The notes beneath the pieces are model-generated. The model was given only the letters and a program-made list of their open reading frames with translations, was not told the origin of the DNA and did not search any database. Below, piece after piece: positions 46,142 to 55,395 of a stretch of 64,000 nt of DNA (positions are counted from its first letter, which is position 1; every line of letters begins with the position of its first letter). Source of the DNA: Shewanella mesophila. Its GTDB lineage: Bacteria > Pseudomonadota > Gammaproteobacteria > Enterobacterales > Shewanellaceae. Both the position numbers and the translations under genes were made by a program. The DNA lies in the NCBI RefSeq assembly GCF_019457515.1, contig NZ_CP080421.1:3410001-3474000 (forward strand), in the 5' to 3' direction.

Positions 46142-46400
46142 GTGAAAATGCCGTATAGCCATCATGGACGGTGGCTAAGGCTCGGGGGGACAGGAGTCCC
46201 ATCCGAGTCGTTAGGCGATTTTCATTGGAGTATGAGGGCAAACAACTTCGTCTGGAGCGTCAGGGGGGATGCAAGGGCGAAGGTCATATCAATGACCGTT
46301 TTGAGCGAGAGGCAAGGATGCCGAACTGGCTTTTTACAAGGAAGTATTTGGCGAGGACGAGCAGCCTTCTTGCCCGGGTGTGGGATGGAATCCCACGACG
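46142..46400 (+). repeat. Dispersed hairpin repeat, copy A
   Basis: Related to the copy at 49115-49385. Shared elements in order: TCCCATC-GAGTC / CCCCATCAGAGTC, TTGGAGTATGAGG / TTGGAATATGAGG, GAGGCA-GGATGCCGAACTGG and GTGGGAT-GGA-ATCCCAC (46380-46396). Other hairpins: TAGCCA/TGGCTA (46156-46177) and GGGAC-AGGA-GTCCC (46187-46200). Long open frames cross it but are not supported as genes. Confidence 0.75.
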
Positions 46401-46514
46401 TAAATATCCAAACTAAGTTTGAACCAATACATAGATAAGCCGTGAGGCATCACCTCCCAAAGGGAAAGAGATAACCCCACGACTCGCAACGATCATCTGA
46501 CCAACACTCTCCTG

Positions 46515-48785
46515 TTATCTATCTAGATTCATCACCTTGACCCAGGCGGCAACGAAATCATCGACAAACTTCTGCTTAGAGGTATCGAAGGCATATACTT
46601 CGGCGACCGCACGCAGTTCAGAGTTAGAACCGAAGATGAGATCCACCGAGGTGGCGGTCCACTTAGGTTTGCCGCTGCTGCGATCCAGCCCCTGATAGAT
46701 GCCATCAACATCAGACTTCTGCCACAGAGTAGACATGTCTAACAGGTTGACGAAAAAGTCATTATTAAGCGTGCCGGGACGCTGGGTCAGAACCCCATGC
46801 TTCACCCCTTGATAATTGGCATCGAGTGCCCGCAGGCCACCGACTAACACTGTCATCTCGGGCACCGTCAGATCCAGCTGGTCGGCTTTGTCCACTAACA
46901 TCTCGGTAGGCGATTTATAGCTGCTGTTAACGTCGAAGTAGTTTCTAAAGCCATCGGCATGTAATTCCAGCAAGCTAAAGGAGTTCTCGTCTGTTTGTGC
47001 CTGTGTAGCGTCACCTCGTCCTGGGGTGAAAGGCACGGCAACCTCGAAACCCGCCTGCTTGGCGGCCTGCTCTACGGCACTTGCACCCGCAAGTACGATA
47101 ACATCGGCCAAGGAAACCTGGCTTTTGTCGGCGCCCTTATTAAAGTCGGCGCGAATCGCCTCCAGAGTCTTAAGTACCTTGGCGGTTTCGATTGGGTTGT
47201 TCACCGCCCAATCCTTCTGCGGAGCTAGGGCGATACGGGCCCCATTGGCACCGCCACGCATATCTGAATGACGATAGCTCGCCGCCGAAGCCCAAGCCAC
47301 ACGAACACGTTCGGCAACGCTAAGCCCAGACTTGCCTATTGCCTGTTTAAGCTGCTTGATATCGCCGGCACTGAGACGTGACTGGGTCTTCTGGTCGATG
47401 GGGTCTTGCCAAATGAAGCTGCCCTGAGGCACCTCTTTACCGAGGAAGTTACGGGCAGGCCCCATGTCTCTGTGGGTCAACTTGTACCAGGCCTTGGCAA
47501 AGGCCAAGCGATACTCTTCTGGATCGGCTAGGAAGCGCTCGGCGATCTTGCGATACTCGGGGTCATACTTGAGCGCAAGATCTGCCGTGGTCATCACGGG
47601 TGCATGAAACTTACCTTTGACATGAGCATCGGGCACGGCCTTGTGCACCGACTCATCGGTTGGGATCCACTGGATCGCACCAGCAGGACTGCGGGTCTGC
47701 TGCCAGTCGTAGGTCAGCAAGTTACTCAGATAGAGCGAGGTCCACTGAGTGGGCGCCTGAGTCCAGGCCCCTTCCAGGCCACTGGTGATGGTATCTTCAG
47801 AGTGGCCCTTGCCACACTTGTTGTGCCAGCCCAGCCCCTGAGCTTCGATGCCTGCCGCGGCAGGTTCTGCCCCCAGACAATCTTTCGGCTTATGAGCACC
47901 GTGCATCTTACCGAAGGTATGGCCGCCGGCGATAAGTGCCAGAGTTTCCTCATCATTCATCGCCATGCGGGAAAAGGCTGTGCGGATATTCTTGGCCGAA
48001 CCTAGCGGATCTGGCACCCCTTTAGGGCCTTCTGGATTGACATAGATGAGTCCCATGTGGGTCGCGCCTAAGGGCCTTTGTAGCTTGCCGTCTCTGTCTT
48101 CACGATCGCTGGCGAGCATCTCGACCTCCGGCCCCCAGTACACCATGTCTGGTTCCCAATCGTCATTACGGCCACCGGCAAAACCGAAAGTCTTAAATCC
48201 CATGTTTTCCAGGGCGACATTACCCGCAAGCACGATAAGATCGGACCAGGAGAGCGCTTCACCATATTTTTGTTTCACCGGCCAGAGCAGGCGGCGTGCC
48301 TTGTCCAGACTGGCGTTATCGGGCCAACTGTTTAGCGGTTCGAATCGCTGCTGTCCACCACCGGCACCACCACGCCCATCCAAGGTGCGATAGGTACCTG
48401 CGCTGTGCCAGGTCATGCGGATGAAGAAAGGACCGTAGTTGCCGTAATCGGCAGGCCACCAATCCTGTGATTGGGTAAGCAGCTGGTCAATATCGGCCTT
48501 TACCTGGTCGAGATCCAGCGAGTTGAAGGCCTTAGCGTAGTCGAAACTGCCGCCGTAGGGATTGGAGCGGGCGTCGTGATCGCGTAGCGCGGAAAGATCC
48601 AATTGATCGGGCCACCAAAATTGTTTGCTCTTGGTTTGAAACGCTTTGGCAGTGCCAGTGACGGCGGTCCCTTTGGGTTTAGTCATCTGTGCGGAGTTTT
48701 GCTCATCGGCGACGGCTGGGTTAAACACCAACAAGGCACTCACTAACGCCGCAAGCGTTTGCTTGTTTACTGTTTTTCCTTTCAT
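46515..48785 (-). CDS. katG: Exported catalase-peroxidase KatG
   Basis: Bifunctional heme catalase-peroxidase, 756 aa. Distal site [11 protein letters not shown] (Arg, Trp, His near residues 113-118), proximal His in [11 protein letters not shown] near 285. The Tyr in GLIYVNPEG and Met in RMAMNDEE could complete the Met-Tyr-Trp adduct needed for catalase activity. The second, inactive half is complete. A signal peptide (residues 1-26, [15 protein letters not shown]) predicts a periplasmic enzyme, like E. coli O157 KatP. Visibly G/C-richer than its neighbours. Detoxifies hydrogen peroxide. Confidence 0.95.
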   Translation of the reverse strand: MKGKTVNKQTLAALVSALLVFNPAVADEQNSAQMTKPKGTAVTGTAKAFQTKSKQFWWPDQLDLSALRDHDARSNPYGGSFDYAKAFNSLDLDQVKADIDQLLTQSQDWWPADYGNYGPFFIRMTWHSAGTYRTLDGRGGAGGGQQRFEPLNSWPDNASLDKARRLLWPVKQKYGEALSWSDLIVLAGNVALENMGFKTFGFAGGRNDDWEPDMVYWGPEVEMLASDREDRDGKLQRPLGATHMGLIYVNPEGPKGVPDPLGSAKNIRTAFSRMAMNDEETLALIAGGHTFGKMHGAHKPKDCLGAEPAAAGIEAQGLGWHNKCGKGHSEDTITSGLEGAWTQAPTQWTSLYLSNLLTYDWQQTRSPAGAIQWIPTDESVHKAVPDAHVKGKFHAPVMTTADLALKYDPEYRKIAERFLADPEEYRLAFAKAWYKLTHRDMGPARNFLGKEVPQGSFIWQDPIDQKTQSRLSAGDIKQLKQAIGKSGLSVAERVRVAWASAASYRHSDMRGGANGARIALAPQKDWAVNNPIETAKVLKTLEAIRADFNKGADKSQVSLADVIVLAGASAVEQAAKQAGFEVAVPFTPGRGDATQAQTDENSFSLLELHADGFRNYFDVNSSYKSPTEMLVDKADQLDLTVPEMTVLVGGLRALDANYQGVKHGVLTQRPGTLNNDFFVNLLDMSTLWQKSDVDGIYQGLDRSSGKPKWTATSVDLIFGSNSELRAVAEVYAFDTSKQKFVDDFVAAWVKVMNLDR

Positions 48786-49114
48786 GTTTAGCTTCCTTCA
48801 GGTTAATTTGGCTTCGCCGAAGCGAAGCCTATTGTCAGCCCTGAGAGGATTTCACCAAGCCACCAAAACAAACGAGAGACAGCATGCGACAAAGCTAAAT
48901 TCTCAGGGCATTATTTAGTTATCAGGAATATATTAGGGAGAACAGGCAAAAGCTTATATCGAATAAAAACGATTATCTTAATCGGTAATACAGAATCTTG
49001 ATGAAAAATGCTAGGTTTGAGTTGTGCCCAGCAAGCCTCAACTCCGAGATCCACTCTCGATACCTAAAAGATCTAGCATGATCACATCAATGTGATAAAT
49101 GACGACAACAAAGC
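48786..49114. other. katG upstream region
   Basis: About 330 bases without a supported gene. Should hold the katG promoter; no OxyR site could be assigned with confidence. Confidence 0.4.
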
Positions 49115-49385
49115 CCCATCAGAGTCATTCGGAGTTTTAATTGGAATATGAGGCACCAACCTAATGCATGTAACTTTGTTAGGGGCGGCACGGAGAGATG
49201 CAAGGTGAATAGCCACCTCTGGTAAATACGCTAATGAGCAAGAGGCAGGGATGCCGAACTGGTCCTTGTATAAGGACATATTTGGGATTGCCCTTGATGC
49301 CCCTCTTGCCCTAGTGTGGAATGGAATTCCACGACTTACCTCGGCCGTAAGACCGCATGGCCTATGGGTGAGAAACCCACAATGT
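49115..49385 (+). repeat. Dispersed hairpin repeat, copy B
   Basis: Homologous to 46142-46400. Its hairpin GTGGAAT-GGA-ATTCCAC (49316-49332) differs from copy A by a compensating base pair (G-C to A-T). A further hairpin TCCTT/AAGGA lies at 49263-49276, and TGGGT/ACCCA near 49365-49379. The segment 49329-49348 is shared in inverted orientation with 43376-43395. Confidence 0.75.
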
Positions 49386-49572
49386 ACTCGATCGCAAGAC
49401 ACCCAAAAAAAATAGTAACAGTCAGCCCCGAAACTTATACGCCAAACTAATACGCCAAACTAATACAAAATTAATATCCAGCATCTACAATAGACACGCA
49501 CTAACGAACTAATCTAACTAACAATTCATAGTCTGATGTAAACCAAACTATCAAGTAGAAGGAGATCCACTC

Positions 49573-51615
49573 GTGAAGAAAGTAGGGATTCTATTAATCT
49601 GCCTGCTGATGCCCTTTGCTACGGCATTTGCACAGGCCACTAAACCGCTTTCAGTCGATGTGCTGTGGCAACTCAAACGTATTGGCAGTCCAATCATCTC
49701 ACCACAGGGAGAATACATTGTCGCGCCAGTCACCCAATATGATGTCCCAGAAGATAAGGGCTCAACCCAGCTATGGCTATTTGCTAAAGATGGTTCGAGC
49801 CAACGTGCCATTACCGCCGAAGGGATGAGAGTCAGCGAGCCGCTATTTTCCCCCGATGGCAAAACCCTAGCCTTTGTCAGTAAGCGCGACAAAGATGAAG
49901 ATGGTCAAATCTATCTGCTGCCAATGGGTGCCCCCGGTGAGGCCCAACGGCTAACAAATGTGCCAGGTGGGGTTTATGGCATCAAGTGGGTAGGTGAACA
50001 TCTCTATTTTATTAGCCGTATTTATCCTGATAAAAACTGGGATGAAATGGCTAAGCAGTTAAAAGCAGACAAAGACACCAAAGTCTCTGCCCATCAATGG
50101 AATGCCCTGCCCTATTCAAGCTTCGATCATTGGATTGAAGAGGAGCGTCAAGCCCATATCTTCCGTATCGCGGCTAAGGGTGGTGATATAGAGGCCGTTA
50201 CCCAACCGTTAGAAATCGAGTTACCTCGCTCTTCGCAAGGGGCTGACAGCTATGATATCGACCCAAGTGAAACATGGGTGGCGTTTAACGCTAACGGCTG
50301 GGAAGCTGAGCTTAAGACCCGTCAGGTCGATCCTAAGATTGATATCTTTTTGGCCAAAATTGGTAGTGATAAAGCGGTAAATCTCACCAAAGACAACCAA
50401 GCGCCTGATAGCAGTCCATCATTTAGTCCAGATGGCAAAACCTTGGCTTTTACTCGCCAGCTTATTCCTGGCTTCTATGCCGACAAATCACGTCTGATGT
50501 TACTAGATCTTAAAAAACGTAGCGAACGAGAGCTGGCAAAAGAGTGGGATCGCTCTGTATCGAGCTTTAGCTGGACGCCTGATAGCAAAGGTTTTTATGC
50601 CGCTATTGATGATGCTGCCACCAGACGGATTTATCACATCGATGCCAAAAATGGCAAAATAAAGCCCATCACTAAAGCAACCAACTTTGGTCAACCTGTA
50701 ATGGCTAAGAATGGTGCCTTGATCGCAACTAATGACAGCTTTCTCTACCCACCACGTTTAGTCGCGATAAACCCCAAAAATGGTGAGACTTCGCGTTTAG
50801 ACTCATTTAACGATGATGTGCTGGCCGATGTGGATATGGGCACCTACGAGTCCGTCACCTATAAAGGCTATCAGGGTGATGATATTCAGATGTGGGTGCA
50901 CTATCCTCCGGGGTTTGATCGCAGCAAGAAATATCCCTTGATGATGCTGATCCACGGTGGTCCTCACAATGGCATCTCTGACGGATTTCACTTCCGCTGG
51001 AATGCGCAAACCTTCGCCTCTTGGGGATATGTTACCGCTTGGGCTAACTTCCATGGTTCGAGTGGTTTTGGACAAGAGTTTGCCGACAGCATCAATCCCG
51101 ATTGGAAAAATAAGTCACTGGATGATGTGTTAAAAGCCGCCGATTGGTTTAAACAAAAAGAGTGGATCGATGGCGATCGCATGGTCGCCGGTGGTGGCAG
51201 TTACGGTGGTTATTTATCGTCCATTATCTTGGGTCAAGAAAACCCCTTCAAAGCCCTGTTAATTCACGCTGCGGTTTACAACATGTACTCGCAGATGTCG
51301 TCTGATTTTGCAGTCCATAGCACTCGTTTCGGCTATTACTGGGAAAAGCCTGAGATCTATCAGTCAATCTCTCCGCACTACTTTGCAGGCAATTTTAATA
51401 CGCCGACACTGATCATCCATGGGCAGTTGGATTATCGTGTTCCCGTAGGCCAAGGCTTTGAGTTATTCCGCACCTTACAGAGTCGCGGCGTCGAATCAAG
51501 AATGATCTATTTCCCCGACGAAAATCACTGGATCTTAAAGCCCAACAACTCGATCTATTGGTACAACCAAGTTAAAGATTGGATGACTCACTACGCCGAG
51601 CCTGGTGGCCGCTAA
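49573..51615 (+). CDS. Exported S9-family prolyl oligopeptidase/acylaminoacyl-peptidase
   Basis: Serine peptidase, 680 aa, with a Sec signal peptide (residues 1-21, ending AFAQA). Start GTG at 49573 behind an AAGGAG ribosome-binding site. The N-terminal beta-propeller (about 40-400) includes SPDGKTLAF repeats, followed by an alpha/beta hydrolase domain: HGGPHNG oxyanion region, Ser in GGGSYGGYLSS, Asp in GQLDYRVP, His in DENHWILKP. It likely degrades peptides in the periplasm. Different subfamily from the DPP-IV-like gene at 22.3 kb (no DPP-IV Glu motif). Monocistronic with its own terminator. Confidence 0.9.
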   Translation: MKKVGILLICLLMPFATAFAQATKPLSVDVLWQLKRIGSPIISPQGEYIVAPVTQYDVPEDKGSTQLWLFAKDGSSQRAITAEGMRVSEPLFSPDGKTLAFVSKRDKDEDGQIYLLPMGAPGEAQRLTNVPGGVYGIKWVGEHLYFISRIYPDKNWDEMAKQLKADKDTKVSAHQWNALPYSSFDHWIEEERQAHIFRIAAKGGDIEAVTQPLEIELPRSSQGADSYDIDPSETWVAFNANGWEAELKTRQVDPKIDIFLAKIGSDKAVNLTKDNQAPDSSPSFSPDGKTLAFTRQLIPGFYADKSRLMLLDLKKRSERELAKEWDRSVSSFSWTPDSKGFYAAIDDAATRRIYHIDAKNGKIKPITKATNFGQPVMAKNGALIATNDSFLYPPRLVAINPKNGETSRLDSFNDDVLADVDMGTYESVTYKGYQGDDIQMWVHYPPGFDRSKKYPLMMLIHGGPHNGISDGFHFRWNAQTFASWGYVTAWANFHGSSGFGQEFADSINPDWKNKSLDDVLKAADWFKQKEWIDGDRMVAGGGSYGGYLSSIILGQENPFKALLIHAAVYNMYSQMSSDFAVHSTRFGYYWEKPEIYQSISPHYFAGNFNTPTLIIHGQLDYRVPVGQGFELFRTLQSRGVESRMIYFPDENHWILKPNNSIYWYNQVKDWMTHYAEPGGR

Positions 51616-51660
51616 ACCATCCACAAGACTCAAGCTTAACCGCTTGATAAAACGCGAATC

Positions 51661-51690
51661 ATAAAGGCTACCGACTAAGGTGGCCTTTAT
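51661..51690 (+). terminator. Terminator of the S9 peptidase gene
   Basis: 12-bp stem with one G-U pair (51661-51672 with 51679-51690), loop GACTAA, followed by CATTTTT. Confidence 0.75.
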
Positions 51691-51797
51691 CATTTTTAAA
51701 CTCAAAGATTGCTGATAAGGATCAGTTTTAACATCACAGATTATGGCGAACATTTAAGGCATAATAAGCCAATCTGAAACAATGAAGGTGAGCCTGC

Positions 51798-52460
51798 ATG
51801 ATACTAATTACTGGCGCCAGCAGCGGCTTAGGCGCGGCGTTAGCCAAGCTTTATGCCAAAGATAATCAAAATGTGACTATTACTGGTCGCGACCAAATCC
51901 GCTTACAAAGCATCAGTGAGGCATCGAGTAAGATCCAAGCCATCAGCGCAAATCTAAGTAATGAATCCTCAGTCTCGGCGTTACTGGATCGACTACCAGC
52001 GCAGCCTAAGAGCGTTATTCACTGTGCGGGCAGCGGCTATTTTGGTGCCATAGAAACTCAACAAGCCACGGAGATAACCAAGCTGCTGGAAAACAATGTC
52101 ACCTCCACCATACTGTTAGTGCGTGAGCTAGTTAAACGCTATAAAGATCAAAAAATCAATGTGGTAATCGTGATGTCTACTGCGGCCTTAGCCGCCAAAG
52201 CGGGCGAATCGACCTATTGCGCAGCTAAATGGGCGGTGCGCGGATTTATTGAATCGATACGTTTAGAGCTGAAGAATAGTCCGATGAAACTGATCGCCGT
52301 GTACCCCGGCGGCATGGATACCGGTTTTTGGCCAAGCAGCGGTAAAACCCTGGACACCTCTAGTTTTATGTCGGCCGAGGAGGCGGCGGGAATGTTAAAG
52401 CAGGCACTGACTGCCAGCGAACATGGTTATATCTCAGATATCACCATTCAGAGAGGCTAG
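51798..52460 (+). CDS. Short-chain dehydrogenase/reductase
   Basis: 220 aa classical SDR enzyme, cytoplasmic. N-terminal cofactor motif TGASSGLG at residues 5-12, NAG-like HCAGSGYFG, catalytic Ser (VMSTAALAAK) and the YCAAK motif (Tyr/Lys). The TGRD after the second strand suggests NADPH use. Substrate unknown. The start at 51798 follows a GAAGGTGAG ribosome-binding site. Confidence 0.88.
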   Translation: MILITGASSGLGAALAKLYAKDNQNVTITGRDQIRLQSISEASSKIQAISANLSNESSVSALLDRLPAQPKSVIHCAGSGYFGAIETQQATEITKLLENNVTSTILLVRELVKRYKDQKINVVIVMSTAALAAKAGESTYCAAKWAVRGFIESIRLELKNSPMKLIAVYPGGMDTGFWPSSGKTLDTSSFMSAEEAAGMLKQALTASEHGYISDITIQRG

Positions 52461-52484
52461 CTCAATCGCTTGAAAACATAAACT

Positions 52485-52518
52485 AAAAAGCAGAGCTAAC
52501 GCCATCACTCTGCTTTTT
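52485..52518. terminator. Bidirectional terminator
   Basis: 11-bp stem (52485-52495 with 52508-52518) with A- and T-run arms, between the convergent SDR and selO genes. Confidence 0.85.
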
Positions 52519-52578
52519 GTTAATTTAAAATACCCCAGCAATAACCACTAAACTCAACGACTGTTTAGCTCATTGCCG

Positions 52579-54063
52579 TTAAGTACCGCAGTAACTCACA
52601 AATGGGCCGAAGCCCGCGGGCGCAGGCTTTGCGTAATCCTCTGCACCCGATTGCGCGGTGTATGGGTTAGCTAACACACTGATCAATTGTTCGAAAGGCT
52701 GATAATCGCCACGCTGCTCGGCGGCCTCTATCGCCTGCTCCACCAAATGGTTACGGGCAATGTAGAGTGGATTGTTCCCATTCATCATCTTGACCCTATC
52801 GAGCGTGGATATCGACTCCTTCGCTAGGCGAGTCAGCCATAATTGACGCCATTGATTGAAACTCGTGCTATCGCTGAAGAGCTGTTCGCTGTCATTGCGG
52901 CCGATTTCTAAATCACTGGCCAGCTGACGAAACAGAGAGGTAAAGTCCACCTTTTGGCCCTGCATGGACTCAAGCAGCTGCTCACCTAAATTAAAATCGG
53001 CATCATCTTCTGTGGTTAAGCCAAGTTTGGCGCGCATCCCCTTAAGCCAATGGTGTTTAAATGGGGTCCAAAAATCGCCGATCGCTTGGGTCGCCTCTGC
53101 GATCGCTAACTCCTCATCGGTGTTGATCAATGGTAATAAGGTTTCGGCTAGGCGAGCTAAGTTCCACTGGGCAATCGCGCCTTGATTACTGTATTTATAA
53201 CGTCCACCGCTATCGATAGAACTAAACACCGCATTGGCATCATAATCATCCATAAACGCACAGGGGCCATAATCTATGGTTTCACCGCTGATGGTCATGT
53301 TATCGGTATTCATCACCCCATGAACAAAACCCACCAATAACCAGTTGGCAATCAGCTTGGCTTGTCTATCTCGCACCGCGCACAAAAACGCGAGATAAGG
53401 CTGCTCACTCTGCAGCACCTCTGGGTAATGACGGGCAATGGCGTGATCGGCTAAAAGCTTAACCTTATCTTGCTCACCTTGAGCGGCAAAATATTGAAAG
53501 GTACCAACACGCAGATGACTCGATGCGACTCTCGCGAGTACAGCGCCTGGCAACTGTTGATTATTGCGTAGAATGGTCTCGCCAGTGGTGACAGCAGCAA
53601 GCGCGCGAGTAGTTGGAATGTTCAGCGCATTCATCGCTTCGCTAACGATATACTCCCTTAGCACAGCGCCAATCACCGCCTTGCCATCACCGCCGCGAGA
53701 AAAACGAGTAGGGCCAGAGCCTTTAAGTTGTAGATCGAAGCGCTGTCCCTGTTTATCTAATACTTCGCCCAGCAATAATGCCCGGCCATCCCCAAGCTGG
53801 GGATTAAAGCCGCCAAATTGATGCCCAGCATAAACCTGTGCCAGTGGCGAGCTGCCAGCTGGTGCATTGCCTCCCGACAGTGCCTGAGCGACTTGTTCCC
53901 TATCTAGATTACTTAGGCCCATCTGTTGTGCTAAAGGCTCATTTAACTTGACTAACTGGGGAGCGGGCGCCAAGTCTCCGAGACAAGCGACATAAAAACC
54001 ATCAAGTTCATTGGCGTAGCTGTTATCGAAGTTAAGGCCAAGATCGATAGGCGTCTGGGTCAT
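52579..54063 (-). CDS. selO: Protein adenylyltransferase SelO (YdiU family)
   Basis: Pseudokinase-fold enzyme that transfers AMP from ATP to proteins, linked to oxidative-stress response. 494 aa from the ATG at 54063; an ATG at 54102 would add 13 residues. Family blocks: NEPLAQQMGL, YAGHQFGGFNPQLGDGRALLLGE, LKGSGPTRFSRGGDGKAV (nucleotide site), REYIVSEAMNALNIPTTR, GFVHGVMNTDNMTISGETIDYGPC (metal/catalytic region) and a C-terminal Cys (SYCGT). Monocistronic. Confidence 0.92.
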   Translation of the reverse strand: MTQTPIDLGLNFDNSYANELDGFYVACLGDLAPAPQLVKLNEPLAQQMGLSNLDREQVAQALSGGNAPAGSSPLAQVYAGHQFGGFNPQLGDGRALLLGEVLDKQGQRFDLQLKGSGPTRFSRGGDGKAVIGAVLREYIVSEAMNALNIPTTRALAAVTTGETILRNNQQLPGAVLARVASSHLRVGTFQYFAAQGEQDKVKLLADHAIARHYPEVLQSEQPYLAFLCAVRDRQAKLIANWLLVGFVHGVMNTDNMTISGETIDYGPCAFMDDYDANAVFSSIDSGGRYKYSNQGAIAQWNLARLAETLLPLINTDEELAIAEATQAIGDFWTPFKHHWLKGMRAKLGLTTEDDADFNLGEQLLESMQGQKVDFTSLFRQLASDLEIGRNDSEQLFSDSTSFNQWRQLWLTRLAKESISTLDRVKMMNGNNPLYIARNHLVEQAIEAAEQRGDYQPFEQLISVLANPYTAQSGAEDYAKPAPAGFGPFVSYCGT

Positions 54064-54238
54064 GGTGATATCCGTAGCTGAAAAAGTGAATCGAGAATGC
54101 ATGTCACTACTTTAGCTTAATTACGCCGAGAAAGAGACTGTAATTTACAGTGATAATATTGGCTCAAACCCTTACAAATAAAGAGGAATTGATTAATCGG
54201 CAGTCAAATTGTAACCGGTCTAAGATCGCCGCTGACGC

Positions 54239-54562
54239 TTATGCCGTCATCTCAGAGTCGAGTGACTCAAGGTTCGAGATTGGCGGAGCAAGCACAAGCC
54301 GAGTACCTTGGTTCAAGTAAGTGGTACAAGCGACTCTTAATAGAGAGCTAAAATTACTCATCTCTGGATTTTTAAGCTGTACCTCACCATAGATGCGCGT
54401 TAAGAACTCAGCAATAGTTAAGTCAGCCTCATCCGCTATCTGCTGCAAAATCTGCCAAAACACCGCCTCAAGGCGAATACTGGTAACCACACCATCGATA
54501 CGAATAGAGCGAGTCTTAAGGGCAAACAGTTCAGGCTCGGCACCGGAATAGATCTCACACAT
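54239..54562 (-). CDS. Ribbon-helix-helix domain protein
   Basis: About 107 aa from the ATG at 54562 (six more codons upstream are open). RSIRIDGVVTSIRLEAVFWQ followed by a helical region (TIAEFLTRIYGEV) and NFSSLLRVACTTYL fits the RHH_4 family, found in small DNA-binding or arylsulphotransferase-associated proteins. Probable transcription regulator; target unknown. It follows the PfpI-like gene by about 75 bp on the same strand. Confidence 0.72.
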   Translation of the reverse strand: MCEIYSGAEPELFALKTRSIRIDGVVTSIRLEAVFWQILQQIADEADLTIAEFLTRIYGEVQLKNPEMSNFSSLLRVACTTYLNQGTRLVLAPPISNLESLDSEMTA

Positions 54563-54637
54563 GATTTTCTCCCTAATCATTACACATCCCTAGCCTGAAC
54601 CCATTTGCGCTACAAGGCAATTAGACCTTTATCGCCC

Positions 54638-55201
54638 TTAACTCAACAAGGCGTTAAATTGAGCTAGCCATGTAGGATGTGCAGGCCATGCAGGCGCAGT
54701 CACTAAATGGCCATCGGTAATGGCATCAGTTACTGCAATATCACAGTATTCACCACCAGCTTGGCTCACTTCTGGCGCACATGCAGGATAAGCAGAAATT
54801 CGTTTTCCTTTGATCACGTTAGCCGCCGTTAATATTTGTGCGCCGTGGCATACCGCGGCGATAGGTTTATTGTTAGCAGCAAAAGTCTGTACCAGCGTGA
54901 TCACCGCTGCATTGAGTCGTAAATACTCAGGGGCTCGTCCACCGGGAATTAACAGAGCATCGAAGTTGGCTTCGACTACATCCGCAAAAGTACCATTTAA
55001 ACCAAAAAGATGACCTGGTTTTTCAGTGTACGTTTGGTCTCCCTCAAAATCATGGATAGCGGTTTTTAGCGTGTCTCCCGCTTTCTTGTCAGGACACACG
55101 ACAGTGACTTGATGTCCTACCATCTGCAATGCCTGAAACGGCACCATTAATTCATAGTCTTCGACAAAATCACCCGCAATAATAAGTACCTTTGCCATCA
55201 T
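54638..55201 (-). CDS. DJ-1/PfpI family protein
   Basis: 187 aa cytoplasmic protein of the class I glutamine amidotransferase-like superfamily. Nucleophile elbow [10 protein letters not shown] with Cys near residue 118 and the following His; [13 protein letters not shown] supplies the conserved Glu/Gly region. The family includes proteases, glyoxalases/deglycases and chaperones, and which activity applies here is not readable. The second ATG codon could also be the start. Confidence 0.88.
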   Translation of the reverse strand: MMAKVLIIAGDFVEDYELMVPFQALQMVGHQVTVVCPDKKAGDTLKTAIHDFEGDQTYTEKPGHLFGLNGTFADVVEANFDALLIPGGRAPEYLRLNAAVITLVQTFAANNKPIAAVCHGAQILTAANVIKGKRISAYPACAPEVSQAGGEYCDIAVTDAITDGHLVTAPAWPAHPTWLAQFNALLS

Positions 55202-55330
55202 TCACTCCTTGTTTATCAGTTGGACAAAATACTATCTAATCCGATCTACTTTACCTCGCTTAGATGAGTCGAGGTAATAGCCGATTACTACAAAACTGCT
55301 TGAGGGCAAGCGGCATCAATTAGGCACAAA

Positions 55331-55352
55331 AAAAGCGCCCGCAGGCGCTTTT
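55331..55352 (-). terminator. Terminator of the rhomboid operon
   Basis: Perfect 9-bp stem AAAAGCGCC/GGCGCTTTT with loop CGCA. The minus-strand side continues into a long T-run. Confidence 0.88.
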
Positions 55353-55395
55353 AACAGATACAGATAAAAATCTATGTATAAAGATAAGCAAGAGC

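Noticed and set aside
46142..46438. Overlapping 98- and 81-codon frames
   Set aside because: They lie in a dispersed hairpin repeat whose second copy (49115-49385) does not keep either frame.
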